A DNA stretch of 64,000 nt from Lachnospiraceae bacterium (lineage in GTDB: Bacteria > Bacillota > Clostridia > Lachnospirales > Lachnospiraceae). Where the stretch lies: the NCBI GenBank assembly GCA_024698705.1, contig JAILQX010000029.1, positions 62,001 to 126,000 on the forward strand. Direction: 5' to 3'. Both the position numbers and the translations under genes were made by a program. Position 1 is the first letter of the stretch, and each line of letters opens with the position of its first letter. The notes beneath the pieces were generated by a model. It was not told the origin of the DNA. It saw nothing but the letters and a program-made list of their open reading frames with translations, and did not search any database. Of this stretch, positions 28,080 through 37,032 are shown one piece after another.

Positions 28080-28994
28080 TTATTCATTTTCCTCAGCCGA
28101 TGATCTCTCGTTCTCTTCATTGACTGCTTGGGTCACAAGTATCTGCTTGATCACATTATTTTCCACAGACAGAACCTTAAAATTGTATCCCTTAAATAAA
28201 TACTCAAACCTCTCCCTTTTATCCGGGATATGTTCAAGTTTTGATACCAGAAATCCGTTAATGGTCTCGAAATTCTCATCATCAAATCTTATGTCCAGCA
28301 TACCTTCGAGATCCTCAAGGGGAGTAAGCCCGTCTATGACAAGTTTGTTCTCTTCTTTTGCTACTATGAAATCATTGTCATCATTTTCATCGTCGATATC
28401 ACCGACTATCTCTTCCAGAATATCCCTCATAGATACGATACCGCTTGTCTGGCCGTATTCATCGATAACAATGACCATCTGATTCTTTATCTTTCTCATG
28501 GAAGCGAACAATGCTCCCACATTTCTTGTCTCCGGGATGAATTTTGCTTCTCTGAGCAGTCCGTCGATCTTTCCCACGGGCTTTTTCTTGTTGGTCCTGT
28601 CACGGTCTGCGGTAAATGCATCCTTTATCTGAATCGTGCCTATTATATGGTCTATATTTTCGCTGTATACAGGGAATCTTGATTTGCCCGCATCCAGCAT
28701 CATCTCAATGGCATCATCCAGTTTCGTATTCTCGTCAATAGCCACGATGTTGCTTCTGTCTGTCATGATATCCTTGGCAACCTTATCGCCGAACTCGAAG
28801 ATATTGTTGATCATGGTTGCTTCGCTCTCTTCGATGGTACCTTTTTCAGAGCTTTCATTGACCTTTGACAGGATAACGTCTTCGTCCGCACCGGCGATCT
28901 GATTTTTATTTGACAGATAGCAGATAATATATCCGATCACGACTCCGAGGATCAGACCTGTGATCGCGATCGCTATGAATGTTGCCGTCGACAT
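28080..28994 (-). CDS. CBS-pair / CorC_HlyC protein with a single N-terminal membrane helix
   Basis: 304 residues. One membrane helix (TFIAIAITGLILGVVIGYIICYL, about residues 4-27) replaces the multi-span DUF21 domain of full HlyC/CorC transporters. Two CBS units follow (IMTDRSNIVAIDENTKLDDAIEMML... and VIDEYGQTSGIVSMRDILEEIVGDIDDE), then a CorC_HlyC domain (KLVIDGLTPLEDLEGMLDIRF...). CBS pairs bind adenine nucleotides and CorC proteins are linked to Mg/Co efflux, but with no transport domain this is more likely regulatory. It lies 17 bases upstream of yebC. Confidence 0.9.
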   Translation of the reverse strand: MSTATFIAIAITGLILGVVIGYIICYLSNKNQIAGADEDVILSKVNESSEKGTIEESEATMINNIFEFGDKVAKDIMTDRSNIVAIDENTKLDDAIEMMLDAGKSRFPVYSENIDHIIGTIQIKDAFTADRDRTNKKKPVGKIDGLLREAKFIPETRNVGALFASMRKIKNQMVIVIDEYGQTSGIVSMRDILEEIVGDIDDENDDNDFIVAKEENKLVIDGLTPLEDLEGMLDIRFDDENFETINGFLVSKLEHIPDKRERFEYLFKGYNFKVLSVENNVIKQILVTQAVNEENERSSAEENE

Positions 28995-29064
28995 ATTTCT
29001 CCTTTAATAGCACACAAATAACATAAACAGCACCGAATAAATATATCATTTATACGCGTTTACG

Positions 29065-30276
29065 TCAAATTCTTTCTCCGTTCATATCAAGTATCGGAAC
29101 GTCATCAAAATAATCCTTTGAACAGATATATTCACCGTTTCTCATGAAGAGTCGCGGTACCCTTTTTCCTATATCGCAGGCAAGCTCATAATTAAGATGA
29201 TCAGACAATGCGCTTAAGTCTTCCATCGTTATCATATTGCCACAATCGTCACTGCCTATGATGATGACTTCATCGTTGCATTCAACATCCGGTATATCGG
29301 TCACATCGACCATCATCTGGTCCATGCATATCCTTCCGATGATAGGTGCTTTCATGCCTCTTATAAGTACATGCGCCTTATTGGAAAGCGCTCGCGGATA
29401 ACCGTCAGCATATCCTATCGGTATCGTTGCGACCCTTCTCCATGTCTTTGCGACATAAGTTCCGCCGTAGCTTACGGCAGTACCGGGGGCGATATTCTTT
29501 ACATATGTTATGTGACTGATAAGCTTCATGACAGGTTTTATGTCGATATTTTGCTTATTGACCTCATCAGAAGGCCACATGCCGTACAGGATGATGCCGG
29601 CTCTTGCGCAGTCACCGCCTGCATAAGGCATATCGACTATCGCTCCGCTGTTTGCGCAATGTCTTATCTTAAACTTAAACTTCAAGTCATCTTCCAGTCC
29701 GTCAACAAAGCTGTTAAATATTTCCAGCTGTTCGTTGGCACTTGTCTTGTCGGCTTCATCTGATCTTGCGAAATGTGTAAATATTCCCTCAACCTCGATA
29801 TTTTTTAGACTCAGCGCTCTCTTTACAAATGCATAGCCTTCATCCTGCGTTGTAATGCCTATACGGCTCATACCAGTGTCGACCTTTATATGGACTATAG
29901 CTTTCTTTCCGAGTTTTTCTGCCGTTTCTTCAAGCATATCGAGAGTGTCTTCCCTGAAGACAGTGAGTCTGATATCATGCTTTATCATGGTTTCATAAGC
30001 GTAGGGAAATGTATAGCCGATAACAAGGATCTCTTTTCTGATACCGGCGTTTATCAGCTGCATGGCCTCTTCACAGGTTGCCACGGCATATCCTCTTACC
30101 GAATCGACCTCCTCGAGAAGTCTGCATATCGGTATCGCTCCGTGACCGTATCCGTCCGCTTTTGTGACCGCGTAGATCTGTGTTTTGTCACCGAGTCTCT
30201 CTTCTATAGCTTTGATATTGTTATAGACATTATCAAGATCTATTACGGCGCAAACCCTGTCATAATTCTTTATCAT
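29065..30276 (-). CDS. alr: Alanine racemase
   Basis: Interconverts L- and D-alanine for peptidoglycan. 403 residues. PLP lysine K39 in AVTKADGYGHGA. The C-terminal beta-domain carries VSYGGTY, with the second catalytic tyrosine, and GRICMDQMMVDVTD. Slightly longer than the usual ~370 because of a short C-terminal extension (ICSKDYFDDVPILDMNGERI). It lies 19 bases downstream of the coiled-coil gene in a run of minus-strand genes. Confidence 0.96.
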   Translation of the reverse strand: MIKNYDRVCAVIDLDNVYNNIKAIEERLGDKTQIYAVTKADGYGHGAIPICRLLEEVDSVRGYAVATCEEAMQLINAGIRKEILVIGYTFPYAYETMIKHDIRLTVFREDTLDMLEETAEKLGKKAIVHIKVDTGMSRIGITTQDEGYAFVKRALSLKNIEVEGIFTHFARSDEADKTSANEQLEIFNSFVDGLEDDLKFKFKIRHCANSGAIVDMPYAGGDCARAGIILYGMWPSDEVNKQNIDIKPVMKLISHITYVKNIAPGTAVSYGGTYVAKTWRRVATIPIGYADGYPRALSNKAHVLIRGMKAPIIGRICMDQMMVDVTDIPDVECNDEVIIIGSDDCGNMITMEDLSALSDHLNYELACDIGKRVPRLFMRNGEYICSKDYFDDVPILDMNGERI

Positions 30277-30295
30277 AATCTCTCCGCATCCGGTC

Positions 30296-30904
30296 TTATT
30301 CTTTTTTTATCTGTCTTTCATCCGGATTGTATTTCATATCAAAGAGTTCTATGACCTCCGCACCGAAAATATCATGCATATAGCTGTAGATCTCCTGATT
30401 TTCTATCTCCATTTCCTGTTTTCTTACAACGTTTTTCTTGAGTTCGACCCTGATCTTTGCGAGCCAGTCTCCAAGCTGATTGATCCCGTCTTCATTTTCC
30501 TTTATGACGTCATAGCATACATCCATCGTTGCGGTCATGAGTTCTTTGTTGACCTCTCCGATCTCCTTCGGCAGATCCATATTTTCATCGTTGTAAGCAT
30601 CGATCTTTGCATTGCAGTCATCGATCAGTTTTTTGTTCTTTTCGACTTTGTTCGCTTCGCTCTCATTCTCCATAAGCGCAACTATCTCATCCATGAGATT
30701 CTTCTTGATCTTTTTGATCTCCTTGATCTCATTGTTGATCTTGCCCTGTCTTCTCAAAAGCTCGTTCAGCTTTTTCTCAAGCTTTTCGATCTCATCGGTC
30801 TTTTCAACCTTTGCAAACAGCCTGTGCCATTTGTTATCAAGCGTAGCTATCGGTACCTTCTTGGCTGAAAGAGCGCTGATCATCTTGTCAATATCCTTTG
30901 CCAT
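30296..30904 (-). CDS. Coiled-coil cytosolic protein, function unknown (202 aa)
   Basis: Not recognised. Almost entirely charged helix: KTDEIEKLEKKLNELLRRQGKINNEIKEIKKIKKNLMDEIVALMENESEANKVEKNKKLIDDCNAKI is a strong coiled-coil, residues ~33-100. A second helical region follows (MTATMDVCYDVIKENEDGINQLGDWLAKIRVELKKNVVRKQEMEIENQEIYSYMHDIFGAEVIELFD). No signal or membrane segment. A conserved-looking C-terminus suggests a structured dimer. It lies between rex and alr with short gaps, so it is probably co-transcribed. Confidence 0.82.
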   Translation of the reverse strand: MAKDIDKMISALSAKKVPIATLDNKWHRLFAKVEKTDEIEKLEKKLNELLRRQGKINNEIKEIKKIKKNLMDEIVALMENESEANKVEKNKKLIDDCNAKIDAYNDENMDLPKEIGEVNKELMTATMDVCYDVIKENEDGINQLGDWLAKIRVELKKNVVRKQEMEIENQEIYSYMHDIFGAEVIELFDMKYNPDERQIKKE

Positions 30905-30929
30905 CTTTCCACCCCGAATACATGATCGT

Positions 30930-31574
30930 TCAATTCTTATTTCTTTTAGCAGTGTTGAAATTATACGAAAGTTTCATCAGACTTTCGGAAAGGTGTACAT
31001 TCTCAACCGTTACATTATCCGGAACTTTAAGGTCAATATGAGCAAAGTTCCATATCGCTTTGATACCGCACGCAACAAGCCTGTCAGCAACTTCAGCGGC
31101 GCCTACCTTGGGTATTGCGATGACAGCCATATCGATGTTGTTCTGGATGATGAAATCCTCCATTTCTTCCATCGGCAATACTTCGATGCCTCTTATCTTA
31201 GTGCCTATAAGTTTCTCATTGATATCAAAGCATCCGTCAAATATAAACCCGCGTCTCTCGAAATTCATATAATTGGCCAGCGCATGCCCGAGATTACCTG
31301 CACCTATTATTATCATATGATGCTGTCTGTCCAAGCCGAGTATCTTTCCTATCTCTTTGTACAGCAACTCAACATTGTAACCGTACCCCTGCTGACCAAA
31401 ACCTCCGAAATTATTGAAATCCTGTCTTATCTGAGATGCCGTGGCATTCATGATCTCAGACAGTTCCTGACTGCTGATACGCTCAACTCCGTTATCCTTT
31501 AACTCCCCGAGATATCTGAAGTAACGTGGCAGCCTTGTGATGACTGCCTGCGAGATCTCTCTTTCTTCCATCAT
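30930..31574 (-). CDS. rex: Redox-sensing transcriptional repressor Rex
   Basis: Senses NADH/NAD+ and represses fermentation and redox genes when NAD+ is high. 214 residues. N-terminal winged helix (TRLPRYFRYLGELKDNGVERISSQELSEIMNATASQIRQDFNNFGGFGQQGYGYNVELL) and a Rossmann domain with IIIGAGNLGHALANYMNFERRGF. The start shows two adjacent ATGs (31574, 31571). Strong promoter TTGACA-N18-TATATT upstream with a Rex-like operator across the -35, so autoregulation is likely. Confidence 0.97.
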   Translation of the reverse strand: MMEEREISQAVITRLPRYFRYLGELKDNGVERISSQELSEIMNATASQIRQDFNNFGGFGQQGYGYNVELLYKEIGKILGLDRQHHMIIIGAGNLGHALANYMNFERRGFIFDGCFDINEKLIGTKIRGIEVLPMEEMEDFIIQNNIDMAVIAIPKVGAAEVADRLVACGIKAIWNFAHIDLKVPDNVTVENVHLSESLMKLSYNFNTAKRNKN

Positions 31575-31626
31575 TTTGTCCCCTTATTCTATATACAACC
31601 CTCTGAAAATATATAAAACTAAATAT

Positions 31627-31656
31627 AATATACATCTATTGTGAAATTCTTGTCAA
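31627..31656 (-). promoter_or_regulatory. Promoter of rex
   Basis: Minus-strand TTGACA (31651-31656), 18-base spacer, TATATT (31627-31632), about 50 bases before the rex ATG and inside the last bases of the ABC-F gene's 3' end. Good match to a vegetative sigma-A promoter. Confidence 0.7.
31639..31656. promoter_or_regulatory. Rex-like operator overlapping the rex -35
   Basis: TTGTGAAATTCTTGTCAA, 18 bp, against the Gram-positive Rex consensus TTGTGAA-W4-TTCACAA: left half exact, right half two mismatches. It covers the -35 hexamer, as expected for repression. Position overlaps the stop codon of the ABC-F gene (31653). Confidence 0.55.
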
Positions 31657-33587
31657 TCGTGCTGTTCAGCGAATGCTTCAAGTTCCGATGATATCATTTC
31701 CCATTCATCATACAATCCCGCAAGTTTATCGTCTATCAATTTAAGATCTGCACTGATCTCATTGAGTTTTGCACTGTTTGTCGCATTTACGGGATCGTAA
31801 AGAGCTTCATCCAGCTTTTGTTTCTTGGCTTCAAGTTCCTCTATGGTCTTTTCGTTGTCCGACAATCTGTTCTTTATCTTTCTTAAACCCGCCTGTTGCT
31901 GTTTCTGCTGCAGCCAGTCATTTTTATTGCCTTCATTTTCAAGTTTGGTATTGTTACTTTTTTGCTGATCGGTGGCTGATCGCTCGGCTTTCTTCTCCAG
32001 ATAATAATCGTAATCGCCAAGGTATTCATTAAAAGAGTTTCCGCTCAGTTCAAGTATCCTGTCAGCCGTCCTGTTGATAAAATACCTGTCATGGCTCACA
32101 TACAAAAGTGTTCCATCATACGCGTTCAACGCCTGTTCGAGGATCTCCTTTGAACTGATGTCCAGATGGTTTGTCGGCTCATCCAGAACTATGAGATTGG
32201 CTTCCGAGAGCATGAGCTTTGCCAATGCGACTCTGCCCTTCTCTCCACCGCTCAATGAATCTATCCTTTTAAGCACATCTTCGCCTGTAAATAAAAAAGC
32301 AGCCAGAGTATTTCTTATCTGTGTGTTATTTAGTGAAGGATAAGCATCACTTATCTCATCAAATATGGTCTTTTCCAAGTTCAGAACATGCTGTTCCTGA
32401 TCGTAATAACCAAGTGCCACTTTCGTGCCAAATCTGACTTCACCCTCATCGGCTGTTTCGACTCCGTTTAATATCTTAAGCAACGTGCTCTTGCCTGTCC
32501 CGTTATCGCCTATTATCGCAACATGCTCACCTTTTTTTATCTCTATGTTGACGTTTTCAAACAGCGATCTGGTGCCATATGACTTTTTTAAACCTCTGAT
32601 GCTCAGTACATCCTTTCCCGATTCAACTCCGGGAGAAAGGACAAGCTGCATCTCTCCGTCGTATTCGGAAGGTCTTTCGAGGCGGTCCATCTTTTCAAGC
32701 ATCTTAACTCTTGATTCTGCTCTCTTGATTGATTTTTCCCTGTTGAAGCTGCGCAGCTTCTCTATAACGGCCTCCTGATGTTCTATTTCGGCCTGCTGTT
32801 TGATATAAGCATTGACGGCGGCAGTCCTCAGTATCTCTTTTTTCACGGAATAATCGGAATAATTGCCTTCAAACGTCGTAGCCTTACCGCAGTCTATCTC
32901 AACAACCTTATTGACTATCCTGTCCAGAAAATATCTGTCATGGGATACAACAAATACGGTATTTCTGTAGTTACCAAGATAATTCTCAAGCCAGGCGATC
33001 GAACTCATATCCAGATGATTTGTCGGCTCGTCCAGGATGATAAGATCCGGTGAATTAAGCAGAAGCTTTGCAAGCGCGACTCTTGTCTTTTGTCCGCCGG
33101 AAAGTTTATCAACCGTCTTGCAAAATTCTTCGGGCTCAAAGCCGAGTCCCATGAGTATTCCCCTGACCTCGCTTTTATATACATAGCCTCCTTCAAGTTC
33201 AAATACGCGCATCGCCTCATTATATCTTGCTATGGTCTCATCAAGCTCGCTGCCCTCAAGCTTACCCATCTCTTCATGCATCCGTTCAAGTTCGGCTTCA
33301 AGGTCTGAAAGATCTTTTTTAACGCTTAAGACCTCATTTTCGATCGTTTCATGCGAATTTAAAAGCGCATTCTGGGGCAGATAACCTATACGGATATCCT
33401 TAGCGGTCGTAATGATGCCGTCATCGGCATTTTCGAGTCCCATTATTATCTTTATAAGAGTGGATTTTCCGCAGCCGTTCGGCCCGATAAGAGCAACGCG
33501 GTCGTGCTCATTGATGTGAAAGCTGACACCACGCAGAACATGGTTGTCAACATATGTTTTATCTATATTATTGCATGCAAGTATCAT
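31653..33587 (-). CDS. ABC-F family ATPase
   Basis: 644 residues with two ATP-binding cassettes and no membrane domain, the ABC-F layout of ribosome-associated factors (YdiF/Uup/EttA type). First cassette: Walker A GPNGCGKST, signature LSGGQKTRVALAKLLLNSPDLIILDEPTNHLD. Second: GDNGTGKST and LSGGEKGRVALAKLMLSEANLIVLDEPTNHLDISS. A charged interdomain linker lies near residue 250 (ILRTAAVNAYIKQQAEIEHQEAVIEKLRSFNREKS), and a C-terminal coiled-coil follows (KKAERSATDQQKS...). Whether it gives antibiotic protection or acts as a translation factor cannot be read from the sequence. It lies 19 bases after the EAL gene. Confidence 0.93.
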   Translation of the reverse strand: MILACNNIDKTYVDNHVLRGVSFHINEHDRVALIGPNGCGKSTLIKIIMGLENADDGIITTAKDIRIGYLPQNALLNSHETIENEVLSVKKDLSDLEAELERMHEEMGKLEGSELDETIARYNEAMRVFELEGGYVYKSEVRGILMGLGFEPEEFCKTVDKLSGGQKTRVALAKLLLNSPDLIILDEPTNHLDMSSIAWLENYLGNYRNTVFVVSHDRYFLDRIVNKVVEIDCGKATTFEGNYSDYSVKKEILRTAAVNAYIKQQAEIEHQEAVIEKLRSFNREKSIKRAESRVKMLEKMDRLERPSEYDGEMQLVLSPGVESGKDVLSIRGLKKSYGTRSLFENVNIEIKKGEHVAIIGDNGTGKSTLLKILNGVETADEGEVRFGTKVALGYYDQEQHVLNLEKTIFDEISDAYPSLNNTQIRNTLAAFLFTGEDVLKRIDSLSGGEKGRVALAKLMLSEANLIVLDEPTNHLDISSKEILEQALNAYDGTLLYVSHDRYFINRTADRILELSGNSFNEYLGDYDYYLEKKAERSATDQQKSNNTKLENEGNKNDWLQQKQQQAGLRKIKNRLSDNEKTIEELEAKKQKLDEALYDPVNATNSAKLNEISADLKLIDDKLAGLYDEWEMISSELEAFAEQHD

Positions 33588-33606
33588 AATCAGGTTTGAT
33601 CCGTAT

Positions 33607-35025
33607 CTATGTGGTCAGATATTTGTTTTCAAATTCTTCTATGGTCAGAGGCTTCGAATAAAGATATCCCTGGATATAATCACAGCCGCATTTCATAAGA
33701 ATATCACGTTGCGACTCGTCTTCAACGCCTTCCGCAACGCTTATCATCGAAAGATGCTTGACCATCCTCACTATGTCTTCAACTATGCTCTGTCCCTTTG
33801 AATCCGATGCGTTTACACCGATGGAATCGACGAAGCTCTTGTCTATTTTGAGTGTATTGAGAGGCATGTCCTTAAGCAGGTTAAATGATGAATAACCTGT
33901 TCCGAAATCATCCATGGACAGCCTGAATCCGACTTCCTTAAGACGCCTCATGACTCTGATAAGGTATTCCTTATCCTCATAAGCCGCGGTTTCGGTCAGC
34001 TCGAATTCGATCAGATCATGATCTATCTTATATCTGTCGACGATCGAAACAAGATCATCCACAAGCGATTCCTTGTATATCTCCCTCTGGGAAAGATTGA
34101 TCGAGATCGGATGAAGAGGCAATTTCTGATCGATCCAGCAAGTAAACTGTCTGCACACCCTTTCAACTATGTATTCATCAAGCATATTAATACCGTTATT
34201 TTTCTCTATATAAGGTATGAAACGGTTGGGAGTCCATATCTCCTTGCCGTGATAATTCCATCTTGCAAGTGCTTCTGCGCCTACAATATCACCGTTCTTG
34301 GGATCGATCTTGGGTTGGAGATATACAAGTATCTCATCACGCATAAATGCTTCAGGCAGATCGTTAAGAAGTTTTTCTCCCTTCAGCAGATCTTCCTTCA
34401 TGGTCTCATCATAGAAAATGATCTCGGTACAGTTCTTCTTTGTACCCATGGCCTGAGCCATCTTTGCCATATCGGCGATCGTATCTCTTGCTATACCGCT
34501 GAAATTCTTCTCTACAACGCCGCATCTGAAATAAAGAGGGCGTTCTTCATAACCGGGAACATATTTCATTTCCTCAAAGAATTTTTCCAGCGTCTCCTTC
34601 AAGTTTTCATCATATTCCGGTTTGACCATAAATGCGAAATTATCGTTGTGACATCTTGCGGATGCAAGTATGAAATCCGCCTTCATGATAGATTCGGACA
34701 CAAAACAAAGAACAAGGTTTCCGACCTTGTGATCATATAATTCATTGAACATCTTGAACTCTTTGATATCAAAATGAACAAGCGTATATGGCAATATCCT
34801 TTCTTCGGGGCTGTGACCGATCCGGTCAAACATGCTGAGCCAGTTGGTATGACCCGTTATGGGGTCATGATCCAACCTGTATCTTAATGATTTGTTTTCC
34901 TGCCTAAGCAGTTCTTCGTTTGTGCGCAGGTCTTTTATAATGCGCTTTAAAGAAACACGCATCCATAACATGAAAACGCACGCAAGAATCAACAATGCTA
35001 TTGTTATAATAAGAATTATAAGCAT
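33607..35025 (-). CDS. Membrane-anchored EAL phosphodiesterase with degenerate GGDEF
   Basis: 472 residues. One N-terminal membrane helix (LIILIITIALLILACVFMLWM), then a GGDEF-like domain whose active-site loop is replaced (ARCHNDNFAF), and a C-terminal EAL domain. EAL catalytic motifs are intact: EALARW, SINLSQREI, FELTETAAYED, DDFGTGYSS, LKIDKSFVD and VAEGVED. Predicted to hydrolyse c-di-GMP, with the GGDEF part probably sensory. A PilZ protein is encoded at 61261-61605. Extended -10 promoter at 35051-35059. Confidence 0.93.
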   Translation of the reverse strand: MLIILIITIALLILACVFMLWMRVSLKRIIKDLRTNEELLRQENKSLRYRLDHDPITGHTNWLSMFDRIGHSPEERILPYTLVHFDIKEFKMFNELYDHKVGNLVLCFVSESIMKADFILASARCHNDNFAFMVKPEYDENLKETLEKFFEEMKYVPGYEERPLYFRCGVVEKNFSGIARDTIADMAKMAQAMGTKKNCTEIIFYDETMKEDLLKGEKLLNDLPEAFMRDEILVYLQPKIDPKNGDIVGAEALARWNYHGKEIWTPNRFIPYIEKNNGINMLDEYIVERVCRQFTCWIDQKLPLHPISINLSQREIYKESLVDDLVSIVDRYKIDHDLIEFELTETAAYEDKEYLIRVMRRLKEVGFRLSMDDFGTGYSSFNLLKDMPLNTLKIDKSFVDSIGVNASDSKGQSIVEDIVRMVKHLSMISVAEGVEDESQRDILMKCGCDYIQGYLYSKPLTIEEFENKYLTT

Positions 35026-35050
35026 ATAACCTCCGTTTATACCTAACCTT

Positions 35051-35059
35051 ATTATAACA
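35051..35059 (-). promoter_or_regulatory. Extended -10 promoter of the EAL/ABC-F unit
   Basis: Minus-strand TGTTATAAT, about 26 bases before the EAL protein's ATG and in the gap after icd. Confidence 0.5.
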
Positions 35060-35072
35060 TAATTTTGATATC

Positions 35073-36281
35073 TTATAGTGCTTTTTCGAGATTTTCTCTT
35101 ATAGCCTTGATAAAATCTCCGGAATTCAATACCGTTACATCCTTAAATGTTGTGATGAGTGCAAGATCCTTTGTCATTTTGCCTGATTCTATGGTGTCCA
35201 GTGTTGCTTTTTCGAGGATATCCGCAAACTTCATGAGCTCATTGTTCCCGTCAAGCTCTCCTCTTTTTCTGAGGGCACCTGTCCATGCAAATATCGTGGC
35301 TACCGAATTGGTACTTGTTTCTTCACCCTTGAGATATTTGTAATAATGTCTCTGTACCGTTCCGTGAGCAGCTTCATACTCATATACGCCGTCGGGGCTG
35401 ACAAGTACGGATGTCATCATGGCAAGTGAACCGAAGGCCGAACTTACCATATCACTCATAACATCTCCGTCATAGTTCTTGCATGCCCAGATAAATCCGC
35501 CCTTGCTCTTCATTACCCTGGCTACCGCATCATCTATGAGCGTATAAAAATACTCGAGTCCCAGCTCTTCGAATTTAGCCTTGAATTCCTTTTCGTATAT
35601 TTCGGTAAATACATCCTTGAATGTATGATCGTATTTCTTGGAAATCGTATCTTTCGTTGCAAACCAGATATCCTGTTTTAATGCAATGGCATAAGTAAAA
35701 CAGGCTCTTGCAAAGCTTTCTATTGATGCATTTGTATTGTGCATGCCCTGGATGATTCCGGGGCCTTCAAACTTATGTATTATCTGTTCCTGTCTTTCAC
35801 CGTCCTCGCCTTCAAATACAAGCTTTGCAACACCTTTGCCGGGAACAATAATCTCGACGTTCTTATATACATCTCCGTATGCATGACGGGCGAGAGTAAT
35901 GGGCTTCTCCCAGTTTTTGACGCAGGGTTCTATGCCCTTTACCAGGATCGGTGCTCTGAACACGGTTCCGTCAAGCATTGCTCTTATGGTACCGTTGGGG
36001 CTCTTCCACATTTCTTTTAAGTTGTACTCGCTCATACGTGCCTGGTTCGGAGTGATGGTTGCACACTTTACCGCAACACCGTATTTCTTTGTTGCATTGG
36101 CACTGTCTATGGTAACCTGGTCGTTTGTCTCATTGCGATGTTCAAGACCTAGGTCGTAGTATTCGCTCTTAAGGTCGATAAAAGGATTGATCAGTTCATC
36201 CTTGATCATCTTCCAAAGTATTCTCGTCATCTCATCGCCATCCATCTCAACGATGGGGGTTGTCATCTTTATCTTATCCAT
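35073..36281 (-). CDS. icd: Isocitrate dehydrogenase, NADP-dependent (eukaryote-like subfamily)
   Basis: Oxidises isocitrate to 2-oxoglutarate with NADP. 402 residues, starting [31 protein letters not shown]. This and [55 protein letters not shown] match the IDP (homodimeric, eukaryote-like) type. Later motifs include [27 protein letters not shown] and [27 protein letters not shown] 36281 is preferred over ATG 36302: an AGGCGGA sits 9 bases upstream. Third gene of the Re-citrate synthase-gntR-icd unit. Confidence 0.96.
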   Translation of the reverse strand: MDKIKMTTPIVEMDGDEMTRILWKMIKDELINPFIDLKSEYYDLGLEHRNETNDQVTIDSANATKKYGVAVKCATITPNQARMSEYNLKEMWKSPNGTIRAMLDGTVFRAPILVKGIEPCVKNWEKPITLARHAYGDVYKNVEIIVPGKGVAKLVFEGEDGERQEQIIHKFEGPGIIQGMHNTNASIESFARACFTYAIALKQDIWFATKDTISKKYDHTFKDVFTEIYEKEFKAKFEELGLEYFYTLIDDAVARVMKSKGGFIWACKNYDGDVMSDMVSSAFGSLAMMTSVLVSPDGVYEYEAAHGTVQRHYYKYLKGEETSTNSVATIFAWTGALRKRGELDGNNELMKFADILEKATLDTIESGKMTKDLALITTFKDVTVLNSGDFIKAIRENLEKAL

Positions 36282-36343
36282 GGGAAATATTCCGCCTTTC
36301 ATTTATGCATATGTATGATAATACAGGAAATATCATATTTAGT

Positions 36344-37030
36344 CTAGTTAGAATATGTTTCTTTGAGAGCATTTTTCATCATGTTCTCAAATGCATTGAC
36401 GATATGTCTGTTCGCAGCCTGCTCAGCCCTGTCGGGATCCTTGGCTTTGATCGCCTCCATGATCTCTTTGTGCTCTCTTGTGGATGCTTCGCATCTTTTA
36501 TTTTCTGCAAGAGTCCTCTTTCTGCCCCTCTGGACATACTCATGGAAATCCCTCAGCTGATGCTCCAGCATCTTGCTGTTACAAGCTTCATACAATATTT
36601 CATGAAATCTGTTGTCAAGATTTGTTATCTGGTCAAAATGACCCTTACTCGAATGAAACTCGGAAAGATATATATTTTCTTCCATCTCGTCGAGCTGTTC
36701 CTTTGTTATATGCTCCGTGGCCCATCTGGCAGCAAGTCCTTCGAGTCTTGAACGCATCATATAGATGTCCTCTACATCCTTGGCCGTAATACCCGTAACA
36801 TATGCCCCCTTGTTGGGAATGATCTGTATCAGTCCTTCAAGTTCAAGCTGTCTGAAAGCTTCTCTGACCGGAGTTCTCGAAACACCCAGTTCTTCACCTA
36901 TGGCAACCTCTCTGAGCTCCTCATTGTCCTTATATACGCCGCTTAATATATCCTCTCTGATCTTGCTGTATACGCGGCCTCTGAGTGAAAACTTATCGGT
37001 AACTTCACTTTTTACATCGTATCTGTTCAT
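36344..37030 (-). CDS. GntR-family regulator with FCD ligand domain
   Basis: 228 residues. N-terminal winged helix-turn-helix (YSKIREDILSGVYKDNEELREVAIGEELGVSRTPVREAFRQLELEGLIQIIPNKGAYV) and an all-helical FCD domain after residue 85 (EDIYMMRSRLEGLAARWATEHI...), the metabolite-binding part of the FadR subfamily. It lies between Re-citrate synthase (2-base gap) and icd (62-base gap), so it is a likely regulator of that operon and probably senses a citrate-branch metabolite. A palindrome at 38480-38501 is a candidate operator. Confidence 0.94.
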   Translation of the reverse strand: MNRYDVKSEVTDKFSLRGRVYSKIREDILSGVYKDNEELREVAIGEELGVSRTPVREAFRQLELEGLIQIIPNKGAYVTGITAKDVEDIYMMRSRLEGLAARWATEHITKEQLDEMEENIYLSEFHSSKGHFDQITNLDNRFHEILYEACNSKMLEHQLRDFHEYVQRGRKRTLAENKRCEASTREHKEIMEAIKAKDPDRAEQAANRHIVNAFENMMKNALKETYSN

Positions 37031-37032
37031 GT

